From: Clostridia bacterium
GTDB taxonomy: Bacteria > Bacillota > Clostridia > Christensenellales > Aristaeellaceae
Reading direction: 5' to 3'
Assembly (NCBI GenBank): GCA_017481825.1
Contig: JAFUOR010000052.1
Location: 1-40,570 of the forward strand
DNA length: 40,570 nt
Positions within the stretch are counted from its first letter, which is position 1, and each line of letters opens with the position of its first letter. The translations under genes and the position numbers were made by a program. Below, piece by piece: positions 1 through 7,067 of this stretch. Under the pieces are notes generated by a model that was given only the letters and a program-made list of their open reading frames with translations, did not search any database and had not been told where the DNA came from.

Positions 1-269
1 CGCTCCGTGACCGTCTTGGCGACGGGAGAGGCGACGGCGGCCAGATCGACCGTGGCGGCGATATCGTCCAGCGAGAAATCCGCCTCCGTCTGCTCGCGCA
101 ATCCGATGGTGCGCAGGATGCGCCGCGCCTGATCGTCCGCGATGATCTTCGTACCGTTTTCAACAGCGACGAGGTAGCTCTCCGCCACGCCGCACTTCTT
201 CGCCACCTGCTTGGGGGTCATCTTGGCACGGAGGCGCTCCGTGCGAATCAAATCTCCGAGTCTGCTCAT
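1..269 (-). CDS. XRE-family HTH transcriptional regulator, C-terminus cut by window edge
   Basis: The reading frame on the minus strand begins at an ATG at 269 and runs off the left edge, so only about 89 residues are visible. A GGAGG lies 6-7 bases before the ATG. Residues about 4-60 form a lambda-repressor-like helix-turn-helix: an N-terminal LIRTERLRAKMT helix, a TPKQVAKKCGV turn region and a recognition helix SYLVAVENGTK, typical of XRE proteins. The region after residue 65 (FSLDDIAATVDLA) is not recognisable. The family binds operator DNA and usually represses nearby genes. The target cannot be seen, because its downstream neighbours lie outside the window. The family assignment is fairly safe; the role is unknown. 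Confidence 0.75.
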   Translation of the reverse strand, partial: MSRLGDLIRTERLRAKMTPKQVAKKCGVAESYLVAVENGTKIIADDQARRILRTIGLREQTEADFSLDDIAATVDLAAVASPVAKTVTE

Positions 270-299
270 AGGTTCCTCCGAATAAATGCTGTTTGCCCT

Positions 300-328
300 A
301 TTGTAGCGCATTTTGTGCTGGAACGCAA
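300..328 (-). promoter_or_regulatory. Promoter of the XRE gene
   Basis: On the minus strand, TTGCGT (323-328) and TACAAT (300-305) are separated by 17 bases, and the ATG follows about 30 bases downstream. This fits a sigma-A promoter. Confidence 0.6.
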
Positions 329-618
329 GGGGCTTTGCCCCTGGACCCCGCGAAGAGTCTTCGCTCCAACATCGCTTGTCACTTTCGCCTTCAGCGAACT
401 CCTCACGGGGGAGGCTTTCCGGCGCGACGCCCTCTGGACTCCCTTTTCCTGATGCGGTTGATGACCTTCGGTGGAGGCTGCGCGCGTGCTGATGGGGGAA
501 CGAAATCTGCATGCACTTTGTTGGTCATGCTTTTAGCCAAAGCGGGGAGCAATCGATGATTACAACGGGGAGAGCTGTCAGTGCAAGCTGACTGAGAGGG
601 TCTCTGCGCGTCCGCAGA
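329..618 (+). repeat. Dispersed intergenic repeat, copy R1 (modules A and B)
   Basis: This stretch has no convincing gene. It holds a 32-base core at 358-389 (TCTTCGCTCCAACATCGCTT, then GTCACTTTCGCC) that recurs at 24567-24598 and, inverted, at 35150-35181 and 36920-36951. Downstream, CACTTTGTTGGTCATGCTTT near 510-532 matches 26941-26960. A second module at 569-618 (GAGAGCTGTCAG...GCTGACTGAGAGGGTCTCTGCGC) is matched in inverted orientation at 36848-36896. The order A then B is the same in both copies that carry both modules, with extra sequence between them here. The element is probably a MITE- or REP-like non-coding repeat; no transposase is nearby. Confidence 0.7.
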
Positions 619-657
619 CGCGGCCCTTAAAAAATCTTCATTTGACCAGATCTGACA

Positions 658-686
658 TTGACACACCCTCTATACAGTGCTATAAT
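658..686 (+). promoter_or_regulatory. Consensus sigma-A promoter of the ABC exporter operon
   Basis: TTGACA at 658-663 and TATAAT at 681-686 are both perfect consensus hexamers with a 17-base spacer. Transcription should begin near 693, leaving a leader of about 215 bases before the first gene. Confidence 0.9.
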
Positions 687-692
687 GACGCT

Positions 693-908
693 CCAAATAT
701 TGCTTGAAATCGACATCTGCACCGATGAGAATCATGCAGCGCTGTCTGAACTGCGGGAAGCCATCCGCATTCAGATGGCGCTTTTTTTCGCGTTCAGGTT
801 CGGGCATACACGAAAGTAATCGCTGACGGATTCAGCGGTGATGCTGGCGATACCTTTTCCGCCATCTCACCATCTCATTCAATCAGCGCTTACTAAAAGG
901 AGGAAACC
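693..908 (+). promoter_or_regulatory. Structured 5' leader with terminator and competing hairpin (attenuator candidate)
   Basis: The leader can form two mutually exclusive structures. An upstream hairpin pairs GACA/TGTC (712-715 with 743-746) and CTGCA/TGCAG (717-721 with 735-739), with loop 722-734. The intrinsic terminator stem begins at 738, so bases 738-746 are shared by both structures. This is the usual layout of a transcription attenuator or riboswitch. I do not recognise a known aptamer class. A 33-codon frame from the ATG at 725 runs through the terminator, but it has no ribosome binding site. The region 789-895 has no clear structure; GGAGG at about 899-903 serves the first gene. 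Confidence 0.6.
738..788 (+). terminator. Strong intrinsic terminator inside the leader
   Basis: Bases 738-756 pair with 765-782 to give about 18 base pairs with one bulged C (751), two G-U pairs and an 8-base loop. A T run (782-788) follows directly. It sits between the consensus promoter and the first gene, so it would stop most transcripts unless read-through is controlled. Confidence 0.85.
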
Positions 909-1880
909 ATGCATTTCATCGAAGCAAAGTCACTCAGCAAGACCTATGTCCGCCACAGTGCGCCCAAGACCGGGGGGATTTCCCGGCTGTGGAGGCGCGA
1001 TACCCAGCGCGTGGAGGCGCTGACGGAGGCGAGCTTCTCCATTGAGCGCGGGGAGCTCGTTGGCCTCATTGGCCCCAACGGCGCGGGCAAATCCACCACC
1101 GTCAAGCTGCTCACGGGCATCCTCACGCCCAGCGGCGGCACCTGCACGGTGGACGGCCGTACCCCCTGGGCGGAGCGCCAGGAGCATGTGCGTCACCTAG
1201 GCGCGGTGTTTGGACAGCGCACCCAGCTGTGGTGGGATGTTCCGATCCGTGATTCCTTCCTGCTGCTGCGGGATATCTACGCGCTGGATCAGGCCGGTTG
1301 GCAAAAGCGCCTGGACGAGCTGGTGGATGCTTTGCAGCTGGGCGATTTCCTCTACACGCCCCTGCGCCAGCTATCCCTGGGGCAGCGCATGCGGGCGGAA
1401 TTGTGCGGCTCGCTCCTGCACAAGCCGTCGCTGCTGTTTCTGGACGAGCCCACCATCGGCCTTGACGCTGTGAGCAAATTGAAGCTCCGCGCCTTCCTGA
1501 AGGAGGAGAACCGCCAAAACGGCACGACCATCCTCCTGACCACCCACGATATGGAGGACATGCTTGCCCTGTGCAGCCGGGTGATGGTGCTGGGGCATGG
1601 ACGATTGCTCTACGACGGCGCGCTGGACGCCCTGCTGCAGCAGTACGATACCGTTCATACCCTGCGCGTGACCTTTGACGGCGGGGCGGATTTGACCTCC
1701 CTGCCTGCCTCGGTTACCCGTGATGGCGACGCTTACGTCCTGACCTACGAGCCGGCCCGGACGCCCACCAGCGTGCTGTTGCCCCAGGTGCTTGCTGCAG
1801 GGACGGTGCGCGAAATGACCCTCAAGGAGCAGAACGTGGACGAGCTGATCGCCCGCATGTACAGGGAGATGGCACTATGA
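909..1880 (+). CDS. ABC-2 type exporter, ATP-binding subunit
   Basis: A 323-residue nucleotide-binding protein of an ABC-2 exporter. Visible motifs are Walker A GPNGAGKST (about residues 56-64), the signature LSLGQRMRAEL (about 155-165), Walker B LLFLDEPTIGLD (about 176-187) and the switch histidine in LLTTHD. The last 80 residues resemble the DUF4162-like tail common in this subgroup (NatA/EcsA/daunorubicin-type). It should hydrolyse ATP on the cytoplasmic face and drive the two permeases encoded next, the first of which overlaps its stop codon (ATGA). A GGAGG 5 bases before the ATG supports the start. The substrate cannot be read from sequence; drugs, peptides and lipids are all possible. 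Expression probably depends on the attenuator-like leader upstream. Confidence 0.9.
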   Translation: MHFIEAKSLSKTYVRHSAPKTGGISRLWRRDTQRVEALTEASFSIERGELVGLIGPNGAGKSTTVKLLTGILTPSGGTCTVDGRTPWAERQEHVRHLGAVFGQRTQLWWDVPIRDSFLLLRDIYALDQAGWQKRLDELVDALQLGDFLYTPLRQLSLGQRMRAELCGSLLHKPSLLFLDEPTIGLDAVSKLKLRAFLKEENRQNGTTILLTTHDMEDMLALCSRVMVLGHGRLLYDGALDALLQQYDTVHTLRVTFDGGADLTSLPASVTRDGDAYVLTYEPARTPTSVLLPQVLAAGTVREMTLKEQNVDELIARMYREMAL

Positions 1881-2683
1881 CGAAGATGAAATCATGGCGG
1901 CCCTACCTGACTGTCTTCCGTTTGCGGGCGCTGATGGAGACGCAATACCGCGCCGCTGCGCTGGGCGGGCTGGTGACGCAGGTATTCTTCGGCCTGGTGT
2001 ACATTGCCCTGTATACGGTGCTCTTTGACGGCGCGAACCAGCAGGGGCTGCGGGACACCATCACCTATGTGTGGATGCAGCAGATGTTCTTCCGCATGAT
2101 GTTCTCCGCCGACGGGGAGCTGACGAACCTTATCATGACCGGCGGCGTGGCATACATGCTGGTCAGGCCGGTGGATCAGCACCGCTTCTGGGTTTGCCGG
2201 GATATTGGCGGGCGGATGGTGGGCGCCTGCATGCGCCTTGTGCCGATGGTGCTCATCCAGTTTCTCCTTCCGGGGGAATGGCGCATGGGTCTGCCGGACG
2301 GCCCTCTGGCGGCGGTGCAGTTCCTGCTCTCCCTGGGGCTTGGCTGCGTGTGCCTGTGCGAGCTGGTAGCCATCATCGACGCCATCAACATGAAGACCCT
2401 TGACAAGCGCGGCATTTCTGCCATTCTCAACCTGACCATGATGACCTTCTCCGGCAACGTGATCCCCCTGACGCTCTTTCCCGACAGCGTGCAGGCGGTG
2501 ATCCGCTATCAGCCCTTTGCCCAGGCTCTGGATGCGCCCATCCGCATGTATCAGCATGCGGCGGCCATGCCGGAATGGCTGCTGAACGTAGCGGTACAGG
2601 TGCTGTGGATTCTGGCGCTGCGGGCCCTTGGTCGCCGGATGTGGCAGCGCCAGCTGGACAATATGATCGTGCAGGGAGGTTGA
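1877..2683 (+). CDS. ABC-2 type transporter permease 1
   Basis: A 268-residue membrane protein with about six hydrophobic segments, among them AALGGLVTQVFFGLVYIALYTVLF near residues 26-49 and LSLGLGCVCLCELVAI in the middle. Size and layout resemble the ABC2_membrane_6 (PF06182-like) permeases that occur as pairs next to a NatA-type ATPase. The start ATG overlaps the ATPase stop, indicating translational coupling. It should form a heterodimeric channel with the next gene product in the cytoplasmic membrane. No substrate-specific motif is visible. Confidence 0.8.
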   Translation: MTKMKSWRPYLTVFRLRALMETQYRAAALGGLVTQVFFGLVYIALYTVLFDGANQQGLRDTITYVWMQQMFFRMMFSADGELTNLIMTGGVAYMLVRPVDQHRFWVCRDIGGRMVGACMRLVPMVLIQFLLPGEWRMGLPDGPLAAVQFLLSLGLGCVCLCELVAIIDAINMKTLDKRGISAILNLTMMTFSGNVIPLTLFPDSVQAVIRYQPFAQALDAPIRMYQHAAAMPEWLLNVAVQVLWILALRALGRRMWQRQLDNMIVQGG

Positions 2684-2686
2684 GGA

Positions 2687-3478
2687 ATGATGAAGTACGT
2701 TCTTCACGCGGTGAGGATGCTGTGGAAATCTGCGATGCAGTACCGCTCCTCGCTGGTGATGCAGGTGATTGCCCAGTTTGTGATGACGGCGGGCGAGCTG
2801 CTGGCGGTGGTGGTGCTGCTGTCCCGGTTTGAGGCGGTAGGGCACTGGTCTGCACCGGAGATCATGTTCTTCTTTGGCGTGATGCAGGCCACCTTTGCCC
2901 TGACGGAGCTGTTTGGGCGCGGCGTCGCGGCCTTTCCCAGCTTTGTGAATGCGGGTCATTTTGACGCGCTGCTGCTGCGTCCCCGGCCGCTGCTGCTCCA
3001 GGTGCTCTGCTCGCAGCTTGATCCCCGGCGCTTCGGCTCCTTTCTGGTGGGCCTGGCGTCCGTGGCGGCAGCCTCGTCCTGGCTGAACATCGTTTGGACG
3101 GCGGAAAAGGTGATTCTCCTGGCGGTGACGATCCTGGGCAGCATGCTGCTGATCCTGGGGCTGTTCCTGATTGAAGCCACGGTGACCTTCTTCTCCGTGA
3201 AGTCCATCGAGATGGTCAATGTGCTCACCTACGGCGGACGCACCACCTGCCAGTATCCGGTGGATATCTTCCCCAAGCCGCTGAGGCTGCTGTTTACATA
3301 TCTGGCGCCCTTTGCTCTATGCCTGCACTGGCCGGTCAGTTATGTGATCGGTCAGCCGATGGTGAATCTGCCGGGATGGGCGATGTTCCTGTGTCCGCTG
3401 GCAGGCGCGGCGTTCTTTGTGCTGATGAGCCGCGTGTGGTATGTGGGCGTGCGGCACTACCGCTCCACGGGCAGCTGA
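2687..3478 (+). CDS. ABC-2 type transporter permease 2
   Basis: A 263-residue membrane protein beginning three bases after the first permease gene, preceded by GGAGG. It has about six hydrophobic segments, including SLVMQVIAQFVMTAGELLAVVVLL near the N-terminus and a long hydrophobic block around residues 137-170 (VILLAVTILGSMLLILGLFL). A conserved-looking stretch near GGRTTCQYPVDIFPKPLR matches the PF06182-like family, where a similar YP-P motif precedes the last membrane segments. With the ATPase and permease 1 it completes an exporter. Confidence is high for family, low for substrate. Confidence 0.8.
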   Translation: MMKYVLHAVRMLWKSAMQYRSSLVMQVIAQFVMTAGELLAVVVLLSRFEAVGHWSAPEIMFFFGVMQATFALTELFGRGVAAFPSFVNAGHFDALLLRPRPLLLQVLCSQLDPRRFGSFLVGLASVAAASSWLNIVWTAEKVILLAVTILGSMLLILGLFLIEATVTFFSVKSIEMVNVLTYGGRTTCQYPVDIFPKPLRLLFTYLAPFALCLHWPVSYVIGQPMVNLPGWAMFLCPLAGAAFFVLMSRVWYVGVRHYRSTGS

Positions 3479-3496
3479 TGTGAGGAGGGGAAAGGA

Positions 3497-4255
3497 GTGG
3501 GTGAATTCAGAAAAATCTTTGACACAATACCGGAGCAATTCGACTGCTACCGCCCACGGTACAGCGAGGCGCTGTTTGCCGATCTGATTGCCTGCGCGCA
3601 CATCGGCAAGGATACGAGCGTGCTGGAGCTCGGTCCTGGAACCGGACAGGCAACGGAGCCCATCCTCCGCACAGGCTGCGATTATCACGCCATAGAGCTG
3701 GGCGAAAACCTGGCCGGGGTGATGCGGCGCAAGTACGGCCATCTGCCCAATTTCAGCATCGTTGTGGACGATTTCATCACGCATGATTTCCAGGGGCAGC
3801 AATTCGACTTGATCTATTCCGCCGCCACCATCCAGTGGATTCCGGAAGGAATCGCTTTCCCCAAGGTCTTTGACCTCTTAAAGCCCGGCGGAACCCTGGC
3901 GATGATGCTTACCCGCGGCGATTACAAAACCCCGAACGAGGCGCTGTTCAACGAAATCCAGAAGGTGTATGCAGCGCATTTCAGGCCGATGGAGGAATAC
4001 CGGCGGGGCTACCGGTACAGGGACTGCCTGCAGTATGGCTTTGCTGAATTTGAGCAGCGCGAATACCACGGCAGACGCGAATTCACGGCGGATCAGTACG
4101 TTGCGTTTTCCGGCACCCATTGCGACCATCTGGTGATCGAGCCTGAACACCGGGAACCGTTTTTTGACGGATTGCGCAAGGCCGTGCTGGATGCGGGGAA
4201 CAAAATCGTGTTTCATGATACCTTTGTCCTGATGACGGTGAAGAAGCCGCAATAG
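3497..4255 (+). CDS. Class I SAM-dependent methyltransferase
   Basis: A 252-residue protein with a GTG start, chosen because AGGAGG lies 8 bases upstream and no ATG fits the conserved N-terminus. Residues about 40-50 carry the SAM-binding motif I, VLELGPGTGQATEP. The acidic end of beta-2 is AIELGENLAGVM, and later FDLIYSAATIQWIP and LLKPGGTLAMML correspond to motifs of the Methyltransf_11/25 type. It is the last gene of the ABC exporter operon (19-base gap), followed by a hairpin. The acceptor molecule is unknown; co-transcription with an exporter suggests, but does not prove, modification of a small molecule or a self-protection role. Confidence 0.8.
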   Translation: MGEFRKIFDTIPEQFDCYRPRYSEALFADLIACAHIGKDTSVLELGPGTGQATEPILRTGCDYHAIELGENLAGVMRRKYGHLPNFSIVVDDFITHDFQGQQFDLIYSAATIQWIPEGIAFPKVFDLLKPGGTLAMMLTRGDYKTPNEALFNEIQKVYAAHFRPMEEYRRGYRYRDCLQYGFAEFEQREYHGRREFTADQYVAFSGTHCDHLVIEPEHREPFFDGLRKAVLDAGNKIVFHDTFVLMTVKKPQ

Positions 4256-4285
4256 CAGCCATGGCCGCTTTGATGACACGCGATG

Positions 4286-4313
4286 GCGTCCGGGAAACCG
4301 GGCGCTTCTTCAT
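4286..4313 (+). terminator. Probable terminator of the exporter-methyltransferase operon
   Basis: GCGTCCGG (4286-4293) pairs with CCGGGCGC (4298-4305) around a GAAA tetraloop, with one G-U pair. A T-rich but interrupted tract (TTCTTCATTT) follows, so the terminator may be moderate. Confidence 0.55.
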
Positions 4314-4338
4314 TTCCTGTTCTTTCGATGTATTTCGC

Positions 4339-4367
4339 TTGCAATTTCGCCGGATATGATGCATACT
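4339..4367 (+). promoter_or_regulatory. Possible serC promoter
   Basis: TTGCAA (4339-4344) and CATACT (4362-4367) lie 17 bases apart. The -10 matches consensus at only four positions. About 95 bases of untranslated leader would precede serC, with no clear structure seen. Confidence 0.35.
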
Positions 4368-4468
4368 ATAGGAGCGCGGTACAAAAATGGTCCACCGGGC
4401 AAAAAACGTCCCACTGCAACGAAGTGAATTAACAAAGTAATCCGCAAGGATATAAGGAGGACGACGCA

Positions 4469-5545
4469 ATGGAGCGCGTATACAACTTTTCTCCCGGCCC
4501 CTCGATGCTGGCTCAGCCTGTGCTGGAAAAGGCGCAGAAGGATCTGATGTGCTACGGCACGACCGGTATGTCCGTGATGGAGATGTCCCACCGCAGCAAG
4601 ATGTACACCGATATCTTTGACAAGACGGTGGCAGACCTGCGCGAGCTGATGAACATCCCCGAGGATTATGACGTGCTGTTCCTCCAGGGCGGCGCGACGG
4701 AGCAGTTCTCCGCCATCCCGCTGAATCTGATGGTGAACGGCAAGGCCGATTATGTGGATTCGGGCAACTTTGCCCACCTGGCTGCCGAGGAAGCCAAGCG
4801 CTACGGCGCGGTGAACATCGCCGCCTCCAGCCGTGCGGACAATTATACCTATGTGCCTGATCTGGCGGCTGCGAATTTCGACCCCGAGGCCGATTATGTC
4901 CACATCACCCAGAACAACACCATCTACGGCACCCGCTATACCGAGCTGCCCGATGTGAAGGCGCCCATCGTCTGCGACGCCTCCTCGATGATCCTGTCTG
5001 AGCCCATGGACGTGACCCGCTACGGCGTGATCTACGCCGGTGCGCAGAAGAACATCGGCCCCAGCGGCCTGTGTGTTGCGGTGGTCAGGAAGGATCTGCT
5101 GGGCAAGGCCAACAAGCTCTGCCCGAAGCTGATGAACTGGACCGTCCAGTCCGAAAAGGGCTCCATGTACAACACCCCCAACACCTGGGGCATCTACCTG
5201 GCTGGACTGACCTTCGACTGGCTCAAGTCCATCGGCGGTATCGACGCCATTCACAAGGTCAACGTGGAAAAGGCGCAGCTGCTCTACGACTTCCTGGATG
5301 AATCGAAGCTCTTCAAGGCCACGGCGCAGAAGAAGTACCGCAGCCTGATGAACGTCACCTTCGTCACCGGCGACGAGGCCAAGGACGCAGCCTTCGTCAA
5401 GGCCGCCGCAGCAGAAGGCCTGGTGAACCTGAAGGGCCATCGCACCGTCGGCGGCATGCGCGCCAGCATCTACAACGCCATGCCTGTGGACGGCGTGAAG
5501 AAGCTCGTTGCGTTCATGAAGGATTTCGAAGCGAAGAACGCCTGA
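4469..5545 (+). CDS. serC: Phosphoserine aminotransferase
   Basis: A 358-residue PLP enzyme, the normal length for SerC. It transaminates 3-phosphohydroxypyruvate with glutamate to O-phosphoserine, the second step of serine synthesis. The N-terminus YNFSPGPSMLAQPVLEKA is the family hallmark. GGATEQFSAIPLN is the cofactor phosphate loop region, and ITQNNTIYGTRY and CDASSMILSEPMDV (cofactor aspartate) follow. The Schiff-base lysine sits in YAGAQKNIGPSG (about residue 193). The C-terminal MRASIYNAMPVDGVKKL is also typical. AAGGAGG lies 9 bases before the ATG. Next on the same strand is serA, supplying the substrate, though a 247-base gap with a repeat separates them. No phosphoserine phosphatase gene (serB) lies in the window. 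Confidence 0.95.
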   Translation: MERVYNFSPGPSMLAQPVLEKAQKDLMCYGTTGMSVMEMSHRSKMYTDIFDKTVADLRELMNIPEDYDVLFLQGGATEQFSAIPLNLMVNGKADYVDSGNFAHLAAEEAKRYGAVNIAASSRADNYTYVPDLAAANFDPEADYVHITQNNTIYGTRYTELPDVKAPIVCDASSMILSEPMDVTRYGVIYAGAQKNIGPSGLCVAVVRKDLLGKANKLCPKLMNWTVQSEKGSMYNTPNTWGIYLAGLTFDWLKSIGGIDAIHKVNVEKAQLLYDFLDESKLFKATAQKKYRSLMNVTFVTGDEAKDAAFVKAAAAEGLVNLKGHRTVGGMRASIYNAMPVDGVKKLVAFMKDFEAKNA

Positions 5546-5604
5546 GAGGGCGGGAGGCCGCATCCGTCAGTCCGCGAGCGGACTGCCAACTTTCGCGCCC
5601 TCAA

Positions 5605-5745
5605 CATCCACGCGTGCACATCCCCCAACCCAAGGCAACCAGGCAAGATCGCAAAAAGGGGTTCTTAGGGGTCGAACGTCCCCTGAGCAGGATGCAGGGG
5701 CAGCCCCCCTGCCGGAATCCAGAGGCAGCGCCTATGGTGGGTGGG
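5605..5745 (-). repeat. Dispersed intergenic repeat, copy R5, between serC and serA
   Basis: The serC-serA gap (5546-5792) starts with a hairpin, CAGTCCGC/GCGGACTG near 5568-5585, and then carries a partial repeat copy on the minus strand. Read on that strand it shows CCCCTTTTTGCGATCTTGCC, then CCTTGGGTTGGGG, matching the distal part of R2 (24651-24690) and R3. The part CCTGAGCAGGATGCAGGGGC (5690-5709) matches 36954-36973. The central 32-base core is absent. Nothing here looks coding. Confidence 0.6.
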
Positions 5746-5792
5746 GGGCAGCGCCCTCCCTCCCCATGCCGCAAATCAAGGAGGTCATACCC

Positions 5793-6965
5793 ATGTACAA
5801 GATTCAAACGCTCAATGCGATTTCTGATATTATTTACACCCAGCTGTCGGCTGATCAGTACACCGTGACCAAGGAAGAGCCTGTGCCGGATGGTGTGCTG
5901 GTGCGCTCAGCCTCGATGCATGAGGCTGTGCTGGGGGATAATCTGCTGGCGATTGCCCGCGCGGGCGCCGGTGTGAACAACATCCCGATTGACAAGTGCT
6001 CCAAGCAGGGCATCTGCGTGTTCAACACCCCCGGCGCGAATGCCAATGCGGTGGCGGAGCTGGTGCTGTGCGGACTTCTGCTGGGCAGCCGCAACGTCTT
6101 TGGCGGCATGCAGTGGGCGCAGAGCCTGAAGGGCCAGGGTGCGGATGTGCCCAAGCTGGTTGAAAAGGGTAAGGGCCAGTTTGTTGGCCCGGAGGTTCGC
6201 GGCAAGACCCTGGGCGTGATCGGCCTGGGCGCCATCGGACGCATCGTGGCCAACGCTGCCTGCAATGGCCTGGGCATGAAGGTCATCGGCCATGATCCCT
6301 ACATTTCTGTGGACAGCGCCTGGGCTCTGTCCAGCAAGGTCAAGCATGCGGCGAATGACGATGAGGTCTTCGCGCAGGCGGACTATGTGACTGTTCATGT
6401 CCCCCTCAACGACAAGACCCGCGGCATGATCAACGCCAATGTGATCGCCAAGATGAAGCCCGGCGCGGTGCTGCTGAACTTCTCCCGCAACGAGCTGGCG
6501 GTCAATGAGGATGTGAAGGCGGCGCTGGCCTCCGGTCAGCTGAGCGCCTACGTGGTGGACTTCCCCTCCGACGATCTGCTGGGTGTGGATAAGGTCATTG
6601 CCATTCCGCATCTGGGTGCATCCACGCCGGAGAGCGAGGAAAACTGCGCCTCCATGGCAGCGGCGCAGCTGCGCGATTATCTGGAGGTCGGCTCCATCCG
6701 CAACAGTGTCAATCTGCCTGAGGTGGTGATGGGTGCGCCCGAGGGTGCGCGCATCCTGGTCATCCATGAGAACATCCCCAACACCATCGCGCCCATCACG
6801 GCCTGCGTATCGGCGGAGGGCATCAACATCACCAACCTGACCAACAAGTCCAAGAAGGATATGGCGGTGTCGGTGCTGGAGATGGCCGATCTGCCCAGCG
6901 ATCAGGCGATTGCCAATATCATGCGCCTGCCCGGCGTCATCCGTGTGAGGACGTTCCAGCGATAA
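5793..6965 (+). CDS. serA: D-3-phosphoglycerate dehydrogenase, short form with ACT domain
   Basis: A 390-residue NAD-dependent dehydrogenase that oxidises 3-phosphoglycerate to 3-phosphohydroxypyruvate, the entry step to serine. The ATG at 5793 is preferred over one at 5766 because AAGGAGG lies 9 bases before it. The Rossmann motif GVIGLGAIGRIVA is near residue 140. VPLNDKTRGMINANVIAKMK and NFSRNELAV carry the dehydrogenase signature, and the catalytic histidine is in IPHLGASTPESEEN. The last 75 residues form an ACT domain (ARILVIHENIPNTIAPITA), which often mediates feedback by serine. The long extra domain of the actinobacterial form is missing. Function with serC is clear. Confidence 0.93.
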   Translation: MYKIQTLNAISDIIYTQLSADQYTVTKEEPVPDGVLVRSASMHEAVLGDNLLAIARAGAGVNNIPIDKCSKQGICVFNTPGANANAVAELVLCGLLLGSRNVFGGMQWAQSLKGQGADVPKLVEKGKGQFVGPEVRGKTLGVIGLGAIGRIVANAACNGLGMKVIGHDPYISVDSAWALSSKVKHAANDDEVFAQADYVTVHVPLNDKTRGMINANVIAKMKPGAVLLNFSRNELAVNEDVKAALASGQLSAYVVDFPSDDLLGVDKVIAIPHLGASTPESEENCASMAAAQLRDYLEVGSIRNSVNLPEVVMGAPEGARILVIHENIPNTIAPITACVSAEGINITNLTNKSKKDMAVSVLEMADLPSDQAIANIMRLPGVIRVRTFQR

Positions 6966-6971
6966 CATTTC

Positions 6972-7004
6972 ATGCAGGGATTCGCAAGAGTCTCTGCATT
7001 TTTT
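6972..7004 (+). terminator. Intrinsic terminator after serA
   Basis: ATGCAGGGA (6972-6980) pairs with TCTCTGCAT (6991-6999), nine pairs with one G-U, followed by TTTTTT. Confidence 0.85.
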
Positions 7005-7006
7005 CT

Positions 7007-7035
7007 TTGACAGAATGTGTGTGATGCGGTACACT
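7007..7035 (+). promoter_or_regulatory. Promoter of the alcohol dehydrogenase operon
   Basis: A perfect TTGACA (7007-7012) and TACACT (7030-7035) are 17 bases apart, directly after the serA terminator and about 26 bases from the expected start of transcription to the gene. Confidence 0.7.
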
Positions 7036-7067
7036 GATAGGGAAATCATGCGGAAGGAGCGCGTTTC

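Noticed and set aside
685-819. A 44-codon frame starting at ATG 685 before the ABC exporter
   Set aside because: Its ATG overlaps the consensus -10 box TATAAT, lies upstream of the expected transcript start, and the frame runs through the terminator stem.
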